Source of the DNA: Sphingomonas sp. EC-HK361
GTDB taxonomy: Bacteria > Pseudomonadota > Alphaproteobacteria > Sphingomonadales > Sphingomonadaceae
NCBI RefSeq assembly: GCF_902498785.1
Contig: NZ_LR701494.1
Location: 1,255,105-1,319,104 of the forward strand
DNA length: 64,000 bases
Direction: 5' to 3'
In this document: one piece after another, positions 30,201 through 38,818 of the stretch
Position numbering within the stretch: position 1 is the stretch's first letter
Layout of the letters: each line of letters begins with the position of its first letter
Program-made: the position numbers and the translations under genes
Notes under the pieces: model-generated
Seen by the model: only the letters and a program-made list of their open reading frames with translations
Database searches by the model: none
What the model was told of the DNA's origin: nothing

Positions 30201-30401
30201 GGGCACGCTCTTTGCGCGAAACGTCCGATCGACGACCCCCGTCGCGATCGGCACGCGGACCAGCCACAGCGCCGCAAGGACCCCGATGAGGAGCACCGCC
30301 AGCCAACCCGCCGCGCGGCGCTTGCGGCGGCGGCGGGGTGTATCTGGCGGATCGGCGGCGGGCGTCGTCTCGTCCTCCACCGCTGCCACGCTACGCTCCA
30401 T
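27231..30401 (-). CDS. YdbH-like AsmA-family inter-membrane lipid transport protein
   Basis: About 1,056 residues. One N-terminal membrane anchor ('AGWLAVLLIGVLAALWLV') precedes a very long beta-rich periplasmic part of repeating strands, as in AsmA-like proteins. The C-terminal block ('GQFLQQFDFKNINATGTFDG', 'GGTLAYVGDL', 'LKPLIEEQEK') is the YdbH/dicarboxylate-like tail. In E. coli, YdbH is one of three partly redundant proteins (with TamB and YhdP) that carry phospholipids to the outer membrane. It is first in the operon ydbH-ynbE-ydbL. An ATG six codons upstream is an alternative start. Confidence 0.87.
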   Translation of the reverse strand: MERSVAAVEDETTPAADPPDTPRRRRKRRAAGWLAVLLIGVLAALWLVRVPIATGVVDRTFRAKSVPARYRIADLGLGRQRLTGVVIGDPAHPDLVADWIETQTDIGLTGATVTGVRLGHVRARARLVNGRLSLGAIDRLLPAPSGGPFALPAIAVDAQDVRLRVETPGGVVGVKIAGKGRLDDGFRGSAALTALDYRVAGCEATRPDAVLALRIVNRAPQVTGPVRVAALRCAGGQAQSLRADVDARLSPALDRWRGGAKLAVTSVAAAGASVRRVGGTIGFDGTAKGTIGTVDLASGDASALGGRAASLRAVGRYAVKDGAPSFVGRIGGDGVRVPDGWRARVRGMAASADATPAGPLVRRLAGAIDAAVARGLTVDSQLAASPAGVMISQAALRGVTGARMAFDGGGGIAFTRAGVRIDGTLDTGGGGLPDARISVAQTAPGAPMTGTAEIAPYAAGGARLALSRVSFAATPGGRTAIRTVIRLDGPVGDGRVEGLTLPIDARWDGRGTLVVDRGCVPVAWSSLRISSLSLAPARLPLCATEGALLRLSNGAVSGGAGVDSLQLAGTLGGSPLTLGARTARLSLAGGLFDLTGVEARLGAADRQTRLDIASLDGRLADGGVAGRFGDAGGQIGKVPLILSNVGGDWRFAKGTLALSGALKVADAADQPRFEQLDGRAVTLTLKNGRIAAAGTLFEPTQGRKVADVTLAHDLSSGNGSADLAVPGITFDKDFQPPLLTRLTFGVIADVRGEVHGAGRIDWTPGGVTSSGDFATDGTDLAAAFGPVTGIAGKIHFTDLLALESAPGQVATVKTINPGIAVEDGRIVYQTYAGARVLVNGGKWPFAGGTLSLDPTLLDFSSPTTRRMTFQVAGMDAGQFLQQFDFKNINATGTFDGTLPMLFDASGGRIEGGHLIVRPGGGTLAYVGDLTEKDLGTWGNLAFQALRSLRYRSLDIVMNGPLAGEMVTEVRFAGISQGEGAKSNFLIRRLQKLPFVFNIRIAAPFRGLIDTAQSFYDPKRLIERNLKPLIEEQEKRAAPPATPANPSIQPPASENLP

Positions 30402-30523
30402 TACGCCCCAGTAAGTCACGCGCCATTAGCGCGATCCCGAACGCACGACATAGGCGGGCGATGCACAGGCTGGCAAATCGGCGGCTGGCAATTGGCGGCC
30501 CCTTTGCCTAGCCTCCCCGCCCT

Positions 30524-31084
30524 ATGGCCGATGGCGACCCACCCCTTTCCGACAATCACGGCCACCGGGCGCGGCTGCGCGAGCGGTTGCTCGGCAAGGG
30601 CGGCGATGCGCTGCTCGACCACGAACTGATCGAATATCTCCTCGCGCTCGCGATTCCGCGGCGCGATACGAAGCCGCTTGCAAAGGCGCTGCTGCGCGAA
30701 TTTGGCGGGATCGGCGGGCTGCTGACCGCGGATGCGGAGGCGCTCGCGCGCGTACCCGGTATGGGCGATACGGCATCGGCGGCGATCAAGATCGCACATG
30801 CGGCGGCGATCCGGCTGCTGCAATCGGAGGTGCAGGCGCGCCCGATCCTCGCCAACTGGCAGGCGCTGACCGATTATCTCCACGCCGACATGGCGCATCA
30901 CGCGATCGAGCGGGTGCGCGTCCTCCACCTCAACACCCGCAACATGCTGATCCGCGACGAGGTGGTGAGCGAAGGCTCGATCGACAGCGCGCAGGTGCAT
31001 GTCCGCGAAGTCATCCGCCGTGCGATCGACTTGGGATCGGCCGCGATCATCCTCGTCCACAACCACCCCACTTGGTCATTTTGA
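30524..31084 (+). pseudogene. radC: radC interrupted by island integration (5' part)
   Basis: 186 residues of RadC: N-terminal helix-hairpin-helix/UPF0758 region ('GHRARLRERLLGKGGDALLDHELIE'-type, shortened) and most of the MPN/JAMM-like domain, including 'RDEVVSEGSID'. The frame stops right after 'ILVHNHP' with the foreign residues 'TWSF', so the usual continuation 'SGDPTPS' and about 40 C-terminal residues, with the last metal ligands, are missing. The remainder is expected at the far end of the island, outside the window. Best read as an integration target disrupted at the attachment site. Confidence 0.85.
31058..31084. other. Candidate left attachment site of the island
   Basis: Homology to RadC ends within 'cacaaccacccc', followed at once by unrelated DNA and, 155 bases on, by a tyrosine integrase pointing away from radC. 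The exact core cannot be fixed without the right end; a direct copy of part of this segment should appear at the distal junction. Confidence 0.6.
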
Positions 31085-31107
31085 CCCCAGCACACCCTAG
31101 CGCATTA

Positions 31108-31129
31108 CCGCGCATTTTCGCGGTTTTTT
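31108..31129 (+). terminator. Rho-independent terminator after truncated radC
   Basis: Stem CCGCG (31108-31112), six-base loop, CGCGG (31119-31123), then six T residues. It would insulate the integrase promoter region from radC transcription. Short stem, but the T-run is unusual in this GC-rich DNA. Confidence 0.7.
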
Positions 31130-31238
31130 ATCTCTATTGACAGGGGACGGTTATGTGGCAATTCTTGGGGGTATGGACGTTAACCGCCCCCACTTTACGG
31201 CCCCAGTTTTAGAGCCGTCCCCAGCGTAGGAATGACCC

Positions 31239-32480
31239 GTGGTAGCTTTGACAGATGGCGAGATCAGACAGGCGATTAAACTTGCCGAAGCCAATCGAAG
31301 AGAGAGGAGCCTCCCTGACGGGGAGGGCCACGGCACAGGTCGGTTGACGCTGATTCTCAAGCCGATGCCAAAGCGCGTTACAGCGGTCTGGTACGCGGTC
31401 CAGTGGAGGGACAAAAAGCGCATCAAGTCGAAGGTCGGCGAGTACCCGTCGCTTTCGCTGGCAAATGCGCGCAAGATTTTCGAGCGAGACTATGCGCTTC
31501 CGATCCAGCGGGGCAGCAGCATCAAGGTCGCAGGCGACTCCCGACCCGGGACGGTGGCCGACCTGTTCGAAGCTTATACGGATGCGTTGAAGGACGCTGG
31601 AAAGCCATCTTGGAAGGAAGCCAAAAAGGGGCTGAACAAGATCGCGGATACGCTCGGGCGAAATCGGCTAGCTCGGGAAATCCTGCCGGAGGATGTGTTA
31701 GGAGTGATCCGACCCATCTATGATCGAGGAAAGCGATCGATGGCGGACCATGTCCGCAGCTACATCCGCTCGGCGTTCTCCTGGGGTTTGAAATCTGAAA
31801 ACGATTATCGAAGCGCCTCGCCACGTCGCTTTCGCCTGACCTTTAATCCGGCTGCAGACATCCCGACTGAGCCGAAGGTGGTTGGTACGAGGTGGCTGAC
31901 CGAGGAGGAATACGTGCGCCTCTACAAATGGCTGGAATGTCCCGATGCACCTGTGCATCCCCCATATCTCAGAGCGGTCCGCTTGCTCATGCTGACCGGC
32001 CAGCGCGTCGAGGAGATCGCTCGGCTCCATGTCAGTCAGTATGATCGAAAGGAGCAAATCCTCGATTGGTCAAAGACCAAGAACACGAAGGCGCACGCAA
32101 TCCCGCTTCCCTCGATCGCGGTCGAGCTGCTGGAAAGCATCACGCCTAACGAATACGGCTGGTTTTTTCCTTCGGCAACCGACCCGAGCAAACCAGTCGC
32201 ACATGGTACTCTCTATTCGTTTATGTGGCGAGTGCGAGAGCGCGGCGTCATTCCCGACGTGACCAATCGCGACCTCAGGCGAACCTGGAAGACATTGGCG
32301 GGTAAGGCTGGCGTCTCCAAGGAAATCCGCGACCGGCTTCAAAATCACACGCTTCAGGACGTGAGCTCGAAGAGCTACGATCGCTGGAATTATATGCCTG
32401 AAAAGCGTGCCGGAATGAAAAGATGGGATAAGTTCGTGACGGCGCTTCTCGCTCGCAAGGCGCTCCGGCTGGCAGCCTGA
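31239..32480 (+). CDS. P4-type tyrosine integrase of the island
   Basis: 413 residues from a GTG start with 'agg' eight bases upstream. Residues 1-100 form the DUF4102-type arm-binding domain ('VGEYPSLSLANARK'). The C-terminal catalytic domain has Arg256 ('TGQRVEEI'), His370 in 'LQNHTLQDVSSKSYDRW' and nucleophile Tyr380. The usual 'HDLRR' box reads 'RDLRR', so the first His of that box is replaced. It lies at the radC junction, as expected of the enzyme that integrated the island. Base composition is less GC-rich than the chromosome to its left. Confidence 0.92.
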   Translation: MVALTDGEIRQAIKLAEANRRERSLPDGEGHGTGRLTLILKPMPKRVTAVWYAVQWRDKKRIKSKVGEYPSLSLANARKIFERDYALPIQRGSSIKVAGDSRPGTVADLFEAYTDALKDAGKPSWKEAKKGLNKIADTLGRNRLAREILPEDVLGVIRPIYDRGKRSMADHVRSYIRSAFSWGLKSENDYRSASPRRFRLTFNPAADIPTEPKVVGTRWLTEEEYVRLYKWLECPDAPVHPPYLRAVRLLMLTGQRVEEIARLHVSQYDRKEQILDWSKTKNTKAHAIPLPSIAVELLESITPNEYGWFFPSATDPSKPVAHGTLYSFMWRVRERGVIPDVTNRDLRRTWKTLAGKAGVSKEIRDRLQNHTLQDVSSKSYDRWNYMPEKRAGMKRWDKFVTALLARKALRLAA

Positions 32481-32530
32481 AAGGCTCCCGCTGCCGGGGC
32501 GCTTCCACACAGATCAGTAGTTAGGAGCCC

Positions 32531-33040
32531 TCACTCGAAGGCATCATCCCCGAAACGCACTCTCAACTTGATCGCAACGCTATTCGCATATCTCCGCTGA
32601 CGCCATTCGGTAGGGCTGTGGTAGATGCCAATGGCCTTCCAGTAGTCGTTCGATAATCTGAGAGCAGAGAGGAAGATCCAGCGCGCGGCCTGCACATTGA
32701 AGCACGGATCGCTTTTGAGCCAGCCTCTCACCTGCTCCGGTGGTCGCCCGGTCAGTCTCGAGAGCTTCGGCACCCAGAAGCTGTTGACCTGGAGTGGTCC
32801 AAGATCATGGGTGCCGTTGCCGTTCGGCACTTGCGCCCCGATCCAGCCCCCTTCTTGGTCGCGCAGTCCCCAAAGGGTTTTCTCAAGCCAGGCGCGACCT
32901 CCCGCTGCCTGCCGGATGCATTGCCCGAGGCGCGCCTCGTGATCGGCCGACGGTGTACCTCTGGCGTCTGCATGGCCTGCTGATGCCAGGAGGATCGCGA
33001 GCGGTAGCAAGCGCCGGGCTGGTTTTAGATCAACGGTCAT
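32531..33040 (-). CDS. VirB1-like lytic transglycosylase
   Basis: 169 residues. A signal peptide ends near 'AGHADA'. Catalytic Glu63 is in 'RDQEGGW', with 'HDLGPLQVNSFWVPKL' as the SLT substrate motif. Enzymes of this kind open peptidoglycan for conjugation machinery. The start 'MTVDLKPA' overlaps the 3' end of traA by 11 bases, making it the last gene of the transfer operon. Confidence 0.85.
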   Translation of the reverse strand: MTVDLKPARRLLPLAILLASAGHADARGTPSADHEARLGQCIRQAAGGRAWLEKTLWGLRDQEGGWIGAQVPNGNGTHDLGPLQVNSFWVPKLSRLTGRPPEQVRGWLKSDPCFNVQAARWIFLSALRLSNDYWKAIGIYHSPTEWRQRRYANSVAIKLRVRFGDDAFE

Positions 33041-36008
33041 GCCCGCCTCCGTGATCCCGAGCGGGGGCGTGCTGAGGCTCGGGTGGCGGCTGTTGGGCTG
33101 AGGACGGCTGCTGCGGCCCCTGCTCGCGGTCGTCTCCCCTGCCCGAACTCCGCTCGAGCAGAGAGATAATCCACCGATCGAGGAAGCTCGCTGCCGATTG
33201 CGCCCGCCCCGCGATATAGGAAGAAAGGCCGTTAGCCCTGGCCACTTCCGGCTGTGTTTGGGCCGTCGAGAGACGGTCCTTGCGGGCCTGCCGCTCGACG
33301 CGCTGTTCGTCGCGCAGCCGATCCCAGCGCTCCCCATGGAGCGCGGTGCGCCCTTTCACGCTGTCCTTCTCGATCCGACCCAACCCCTGGAGTGAGGATG
33401 TCTTCTCGCCCGACCGGAGGGTCAGTTTTTCTACGAGCCGCTCGCGGTCCTCGGTCCAGAGACTCGCACCGAACCGGGCGCGGGTGATCGCTGTGTAGTA
33501 ATTCTGACCGGTCACCAACGGCGAGTTCACCGGCGCGAGAACATAGACTCGATCGTAGGTCTTGGACTGCGCTGAGTAGACGGTCTCCCCATAGCCATGG
33601 TCCCAGTTCTTGTGGCGGGAGAGGTCGATCTCCTGCGCCTTCCCGTCCCGATCCCAGCGGATCGTAGCGATCATGCCGTCGAGCCGTTCGACCGTTCCGC
33701 GCTCGGCATTCTTCAGTCCGAGTTCCTTGTTGACCAGACGCCACTGGATCCGGTCGCCCTCGGCGAGGTCGCGCTTCTCGTCCTTGAAAACGTTGATCTG
33801 CGACGCTCGGCCAAGGCGAGGATCCCACTGGATGGTCCGCCCATGCTCATCGACGATGTTGACCATCTGCCGGCCACGAGCATCGCGCCCGACGCCCACC
33901 ACCTTATATTCGGCATCCCGTGCGATGCCGAGGCCGGCATTGTCACGCGAGAACACCACCACCTGCCCACGCGAGTAGAAGCGCGCAAAATGCTTCTCCT
34001 GATCGGTCATGCCCGAGGGCGACAGGATCGAGAGCCGCGCATCCTCGGCGGCGACGGCGCCCTCCACCTTCAGGGCTTCGCGCACTTTGGTGTTGACGAT
34101 CAGTCGGGTCGCGTTTTCGAGGACGAGGATGTTGGTCCTGTCCCGGGTTTCGGGGGGTAGCCGCGTCCAGTCGGCGACCAGCGCGACCGCGAGCTTCTCC
34201 GCGCTGTCGCCGCTGATCACCTTGTCGAGCGCGCCGAGCGATCCATCATAGTTCTGGAGCCGCGCCAGGCGGACCGCCTGGGTGATCTTGTCAGCCTCCT
34301 GTCGTACCGTCTCCCGCAGTTCCGCCTTGGGTAGGCCGAGGCGCTGCATCAGCCAGAAGGGCTTGCCCTGCTCGATCGCCCCCGTCTGGCGGGTGTCGCC
34401 GAGCAGGATCAGCCGCGCGCCGGTGGTCCGGCTGATCTCGAGCAGGCGGACCGCCTGCCGATTGCCGAGCTGCCCGGCCTCATCGACGACGAGGACATGG
34501 CCGTCGTCGAGTTTGGCGCCGCCAGAGGCGAGCAGGCTGGCGACCGTGCGCGATTCGATGTCCGCCTTCTTGCCGAGTTCGCCGGCGGCTGATGAGGTGG
34601 GAGCGAGCGCGATGAGGGTCGCTTCCTCCCCCGCTGCCTCGCGAAGCGCGCCGATGATCGTCGACTTGCCTGAGCCCGCGACACCATGGACGCCGACCAC
34701 CCGGTCGGAGGAAAGCCCCAGATGCAGAAGAGCCGTCCGTTGGTCAGGCTTCAGTCCGTGCGCGATCCCCGCATCACGCAGGCTCTCGACCGAGGCGAGC
34801 GGCTTCGCGTCTCCCAGCGCCAAAGCCAGATGGTCCGCAAGGGCCATTTCAAGGCGCGCGGTCTTGCGTGACGTCCGGCCACGTGTGTGGACTTCGTCGC
34901 CGGTCGGATGCCGCGTTTCGAGGAGCTTGGCGCGCGCCTGGTGCTCCTCGACGATCGGCCTGACGTCCGACAGCCGAACTTCGCCCACATGGGAGGCCAG
35001 AGCCGTCTGCAGCAACCGGCCGAGATTGTTGACGGCTTCCTTCCCTTCCGACTGCCGGAGCCCGAAGAGCATCGCCCGGGCCGCGACCGGCTGGGGCACC
35101 TCGATGTCGCGCGCGCCCGCTTTCTCGGCATCGGCCCGCGTGTCATGCACGGCTTCGGCATGCTTTCCGAGGCGACCTTCCCAGCTCTCGTGGAGAGCTT
35201 CGAGGGACATTTTCTGCTTGGGCCCGCGCGTCACATAGAAGGAATGCTGACGCGCAGCCTGCCCGGTCAGCCCGTGCTCCTTCGCATGGGCGTCGATCTG
35301 CTCGGCGCGCTGCGACATGTCGATGATCAGAGCCTTGGGGACACCCCGGATCTCGAACAGCCCCTTGCGCGGGTCGAACTCGACATCGTAGCCGCGCTCG
35401 CGCAGGAGATGCGCGAGTTCGTTGCGATAGACCTGACCAGCTGTCATCTGCTCGGCAAACATGGCGCGGGTTTCGAGACTGACTTTCTTCTCACCGTCCC
35501 GCTCGTCGGTGATGTTCATGACGACGACATGGGTGTGGAGGTGGGGATCGAGTTCGCGTGAGGCATGCTCGGTGAAGCGCGCGTAGATCAGCCGCCCGGT
35601 CGTCTTCTCGGTGACCTCGCCATCGACGCGGTGGCGCATCGTGGCATGTTCCTCGAGATAGGAGAGCGCGACGCTAACGGCCTGCTCATGCGCCTCGACG
35701 ATCCGCTGATCACCGGCGACCAGCGCCATGATCGACACCGACTTGGGGGCGTTGACAGCGAAATCCCAACCCGGATGGTGCTGGATTTCTCCGTTGGCCC
35801 GGCGCCGGCCCAATTGCTGGTCCTCGACCTTTCCGGCTAGCAGTTCCTTGAACATGACCGGATCGACCTTGCCATCCAGGCCGAGTTCAGCGGCGATCTT
35901 GCCACCCCATTCGGAATGCTCGTCGGCGCCTTTGGTGTAATAGTCGCCGACCGTGTAATAGCGAGCGATATTGGCGGGCTTGCCCTTTAGGCGGATGGGA
36001 TTGATCAT
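33030..36008 (-). CDS. traA: MobF-family conjugative relaxase-helicase (TraA/TrwC-like)
   Basis: 992 residues. The N-terminal TrwC relaxase domain has tandem Tyr pairs (Y17/Y18, Y23/Y24) as candidate nicking residues and the His triad at H156, H158 and H160 ('LDPHLHTH'), plus 'HHPGWDFAVNAPKS'. From about residue 420 there is a RecD-like helicase: Walker A 'GVAGSGKST', Walker B 'VLVVDEAGQLG' and the late 'VYSAQSKTYDRVYVL' motif. It would nick oriT, stay bound to the strand, and unwind it. Its start overlaps the traD stop by 4 bases. The Pro/Gln/His-rich tail is probably disordered. Confidence 0.93.
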   Translation of the reverse strand: MINPIRLKGKPANIARYYTVGDYYTKGADEHSEWGGKIAAELGLDGKVDPVMFKELLAGKVEDQQLGRRRANGEIQHHPGWDFAVNAPKSVSIMALVAGDQRIVEAHEQAVSVALSYLEEHATMRHRVDGEVTEKTTGRLIYARFTEHASRELDPHLHTHVVVMNITDERDGEKKVSLETRAMFAEQMTAGQVYRNELAHLLRERGYDVEFDPRKGLFEIRGVPKALIIDMSQRAEQIDAHAKEHGLTGQAARQHSFYVTRGPKQKMSLEALHESWEGRLGKHAEAVHDTRADAEKAGARDIEVPQPVAARAMLFGLRQSEGKEAVNNLGRLLQTALASHVGEVRLSDVRPIVEEHQARAKLLETRHPTGDEVHTRGRTSRKTARLEMALADHLALALGDAKPLASVESLRDAGIAHGLKPDQRTALLHLGLSSDRVVGVHGVAGSGKSTIIGALREAAGEEATLIALAPTSSAAGELGKKADIESRTVASLLASGGAKLDDGHVLVVDEAGQLGNRQAVRLLEISRTTGARLILLGDTRQTGAIEQGKPFWLMQRLGLPKAELRETVRQEADKITQAVRLARLQNYDGSLGALDKVISGDSAEKLAVALVADWTRLPPETRDRTNILVLENATRLIVNTKVREALKVEGAVAAEDARLSILSPSGMTDQEKHFARFYSRGQVVVFSRDNAGLGIARDAEYKVVGVGRDARGRQMVNIVDEHGRTIQWDPRLGRASQINVFKDEKRDLAEGDRIQWRLVNKELGLKNAERGTVERLDGMIATIRWDRDGKAQEIDLSRHKNWDHGYGETVYSAQSKTYDRVYVLAPVNSPLVTGQNYYTAITRARFGASLWTEDRERLVEKLTLRSGEKTSSLQGLGRIEKDSVKGRTALHGERWDRLRDEQRVERQARKDRLSTAQTQPEVARANGLSSYIAGRAQSAASFLDRWIISLLERSSGRGDDREQGPQQPSSAQQPPPEPQHAPARDHGGGHDR

Positions 36009-38053
36009 GCCGGCCTCGCTTTGTTGCGGGCGCCGTCACGACGACCGTGCTGCTCAAGGCGGAAGCCTGCAGGCTTGCCGAACAATTCGAGGCGAGGGCG
36101 TGGAGCCTGCTGTTCTCCCCCTCCAGGCGGATCGGCGGGCGGTGGCATAGGACTCTCGCTCGAGGCGTCCACGGGCGCGGTCGGCGGTTCATGCGGTTGC
36201 GGGAGCGGAAGCTCGGCAGGTTGCTCTTCGGAGCCAGCCCGCCGCCGCTTCGGAGGGGAAGATTTGGGCCTGGTCGGCGAGGATGAGGCCAGCGGTGCCG
36301 GGGGGAATTCGACGACCGGCCCAGCCAGCCTGATGGGAGTGGTTGTCCGCTCCTCGAACGCCTCGGCGACCGACGCCACCTTGTTGTAGCTGTCCTCGAA
36401 GCGGACCACCGGCAGACTGCGACCGAACCTCAGGTAGCCCATGAGGTTCGGCAGGTTGGTGACCTCGGTGTGCATGACCAGCGGCCGGGTGACCTGCATG
36501 CGCGAGAGGTTCACACCATCGCGCATGTCGTTCACGCCGTAGGACATGCCCTCATTGGCTTCGACCTGCTCGACCTGCCCGAGATTCTCGCTGACATGCT
36601 TGGCGGTGGGGGTGTCGTTGGCGCGGAGAGCCACCCAGGTCGAGCAATAGCCGGTGATCGCCGCGGCATCCTGAATGCCGTAGGTCGCCTCGAGCTGGGG
36701 GTAGCTCTGGAAGCCGAGGATGCCGCAGCCGCCATATTTGCGGGCACGGGCGAGGAAGTCGCCGAGCGAGGGCAGCTTCTGGAGCGTCGGCAGCTCATCG
36801 ATGACACAATAGAGGCGCCGGTTGCGATCGGGCGTCATGCTCATGATCGCGCTGATCGCGATGTCGAGCCACACCGTGATCAGGGGTCGGAGTGAGGGAA
36901 GCTGGTCAGCCTTTACAGTGATGAACAGCCAGCTGTCGTCCTTCTCATTGGCGACCCAGTCGCGGATCGAGAACCCGTCGGCGGTGTCGTCGAGATAGGA
37001 GAAGCTGCGCATCACGGAGGCGAGCTCCGCCTGGATGCCGGCACTGGTGCGCTCACCCTCGGTCGATATGAACGCCGCCGCATCGGTGCCTGCGGCGAAG
37101 GCGGCGAGATCCTTCAGCTTGGAGCGGAGCAGCGTGTCGAGCAGGATCGAGACGAGGGTACGTTCCTGCTTCGCCAATTTCCGGAGCACGGCGACCAGCG
37201 TGCCCCGCGCAGCCTTCGCCCAGAAAGGATCGCCCGTCTTGTCGGGGATCGTGGACTCCGCGATCTGGTCGTAATGATAGTCGCGCGGCACATCGACCCA
37301 GGGCGACCATGAGTCTGCGCGCGCATCGAGCGGGTTGAGCAGGGCGTCGATGCCGGGCCGGTAGAATTTCTCCACGAAGGTGCCGGCGGTGTCGTAGACG
37401 ATCGCCCGGCGCTTCCGCTTGCGGATCCCGTCGAGCATCTTGACGATGATGTTGGTCTTTCCCGTTCCAGGAGCACCGCAGATCAGGATGTGCTCCGGTT
37501 CGAAAGCGTCGGGCACATTGACGCCGCCAATCTGGAAGCTGCCCTTGGCCTGACGCCAGAGCGCGCGGCGAACCTGCTTGACGGTGCCGAACCGCGCCCC
37601 GCGCAGAAACTGATTGGAGCCGAGCCCCCTCCCCGTCCGGGTGAAGTAGAACCATGCCCAGAACAGCATTGCGAGGGCGAACAGACCGGCAAGCAAAGCT
37701 CCGTGGAGGAGATAGGTTTCGAAGGCCGCGAGCGTCTTATGGGCGACGCCCGAACTGACGAGGCTCTTGGGAGTGGTCCAATATTGTTTGCCGGCCGGTG
37801 TCTTGAACAGGATCGGTGTCGCGTTACCGGGCAGCGTATCACCCATGAAATAGGCCTGGGTGATCTTGAGCATCACGAAGCGTTCGTATTCGGACGACTT
37901 TTCGAGTGCGTACCAGATGATGCCGCCGATCCAGATCACCAGCCCCGCGAGGAAGGTCTGGTAGAAGACCTGGGTGGTCATGCGGACATTGTGGACGATG
38001 GCCTGGCCGCCACGCGTCCAGGAGCCAAGCGTGTCATGGCGGAAGATGCTCAC
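36005..38053 (-). CDS. traD: Type IV coupling protein (TraD/VirD4/TrwB-like)
   Basis: 682 residues. Membrane helices lie at about 30-50 and 113-137. The AAA+ ATPase has Walker A at 193-200 ('GAPGTGKT') and Walker B 'RLYCVIDELPTLQKLPS', with 'RKYGGCGILGFQSYPQLE' as the usual following motif; the C-terminal ~120 residues are Pro/Ser-rich. Coupling proteins hand the relaxase-DNA complex to the type IV secretion channel. ATGA overlaps on both sides make it part of the rhh-traD-traA-transglycosylase operon. Confidence 0.93.
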   Translation of the reverse strand: MSIFRHDTLGSWTRGGQAIVHNVRMTTQVFYQTFLAGLVIWIGGIIWYALEKSSEYERFVMLKITQAYFMGDTLPGNATPILFKTPAGKQYWTTPKSLVSSGVAHKTLAAFETYLLHGALLAGLFALAMLFWAWFYFTRTGRGLGSNQFLRGARFGTVKQVRRALWRQAKGSFQIGGVNVPDAFEPEHILICGAPGTGKTNIIVKMLDGIRKRKRRAIVYDTAGTFVEKFYRPGIDALLNPLDARADSWSPWVDVPRDYHYDQIAESTIPDKTGDPFWAKAARGTLVAVLRKLAKQERTLVSILLDTLLRSKLKDLAAFAAGTDAAAFISTEGERTSAGIQAELASVMRSFSYLDDTADGFSIRDWVANEKDDSWLFITVKADQLPSLRPLITVWLDIAISAIMSMTPDRNRRLYCVIDELPTLQKLPSLGDFLARARKYGGCGILGFQSYPQLEATYGIQDAAAITGYCSTWVALRANDTPTAKHVSENLGQVEQVEANEGMSYGVNDMRDGVNLSRMQVTRPLVMHTEVTNLPNLMGYLRFGRSLPVVRFEDSYNKVASVAEAFEERTTTPIRLAGPVVEFPPAPLASSSPTRPKSSPPKRRRAGSEEQPAELPLPQPHEPPTAPVDASSESPMPPPADPPGGGEQQAPRPRLELFGKPAGFRLEQHGRRDGARNKARPA

Positions 38054-38352
38054 GGCCGGTCCTGCTCGGGATCGAGCAGCCCCCTTTCGCGGAGGAGCCG
38101 GCGCGCTTCACCCAGTCCCTTCTGGAGAATGTCCGGCGAGCGCTCTCCGACCGAAGTAGCGAGGATCGCGAACGCCTGGATGACGGTCGCGTGGAGTTCG
38201 TCGAAGCGGGCATGATAGCCCGAAGGATCACTGCCTTCGAAGCGTTCGAGGATGTCGCGACAATAGGTCGCGGCGCCGAGACCTGCGTTGCGCGCCTGGA
38301 CAGAAAGGCGCGCATAGAGGTCATCGTCAATGCGGATTGTGATGCGTGCCAA
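38050..38352 (-). CDS. Ribbon-helix-helix relaxosome accessory protein
   Basis: 100 residues. The start 'MARITIRIDDDLYARLSVQA' is a ribbon-helix-helix DNA-binding strand and helix. First gene of the leftward transfer operon, next to a repeat-bearing non-coding region. By position it matches TrwA/TraM-like accessory factors that bind oriT and repress the operon, though the sequence alone shows only the fold. Confidence 0.78.
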   Translation of the reverse strand: MARITIRIDDDLYARLSVQARNAGLGAATYCRDILERFEGSDPSGYHARFDELHATVIQAFAILATSVGERSPDILQKGLGEARRLLRERGLLDPEQDRP

Positions 38353-38818
38353 GCGGCGGACTCCTTGTCCGACACGCCAGCAACGTGGTGAAGCGCAGCC
38401 TTTATAGCCGATTTACACCGCGATCTCAACAATTTATCGAAACTGCCGCTGGCAGCCACTAAGTGCCAAGGCAGATCAATCCCTTAGGGTAAGAAGCGAC
38501 AGGACATGGCTGCCACCGGCAGCCGATCAGTGCCAGATCGACAGCCGCTTTGTGCCGACGAAAAGTGGCGGAAATCCAGGCGATTCGCGCCCGCAGCACC
38601 CGTGCGTGGGGTGCATTACATCCGCCTCCGGCGTGCGTCCCTCCTCCGCAGCGCGCTTGCCCGCTGCGCCCGTCGACTCGACCGTGGGCGGGTCTCCCCG
38701 GTTGGGTGCGTTTGCGGGCGTGATCGCATTCCGATCGCGGGGAAGGCATTGCATGGCGGTGGTCCTTGGTGGATAGTCGAGGGCGGCGGGCAGACCTCCT
38801 TGAGCAAGGAGTCTAAGA
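38353..38818. other. Candidate oriT and divergent promoter region
   Basis: 466 non-coding bases between the leftward transfer operon and the rightward TraC-like gene. The half next to the RHH gene is AT-richer ('tttatagccgatttacacc', 'caatttatcg'), fitting a promoter or melting zone. It holds two 28-base direct repeats (38443 and 38510), each with an internal short palindrome, and the perfect 'ccctaaggg'-type dyad 'cccttaggg' at 38481-38489. Location and repeats fit an origin of transfer; the nick site is not identified. Confidence 0.55.
38443..38537. repeat. Two 28-base direct repeats in the candidate oriT
   Basis: 38443-38470 and 38510-38537 match at 21 of 28 positions; shared core 'CTGCC...GGCAGCC....AGTGCCA'. 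Each copy contains an inverted CTGCC/GGCAG arm around a three-base centre, so they could bind a dimeric RHH protein. Confidence 0.75.

Noticed and set aside
31058-31238. tRNA gene as the island attachment site
   Set aside because: No tRNA-like cloverleaf is seen at the junction; radC itself is the interrupted target.
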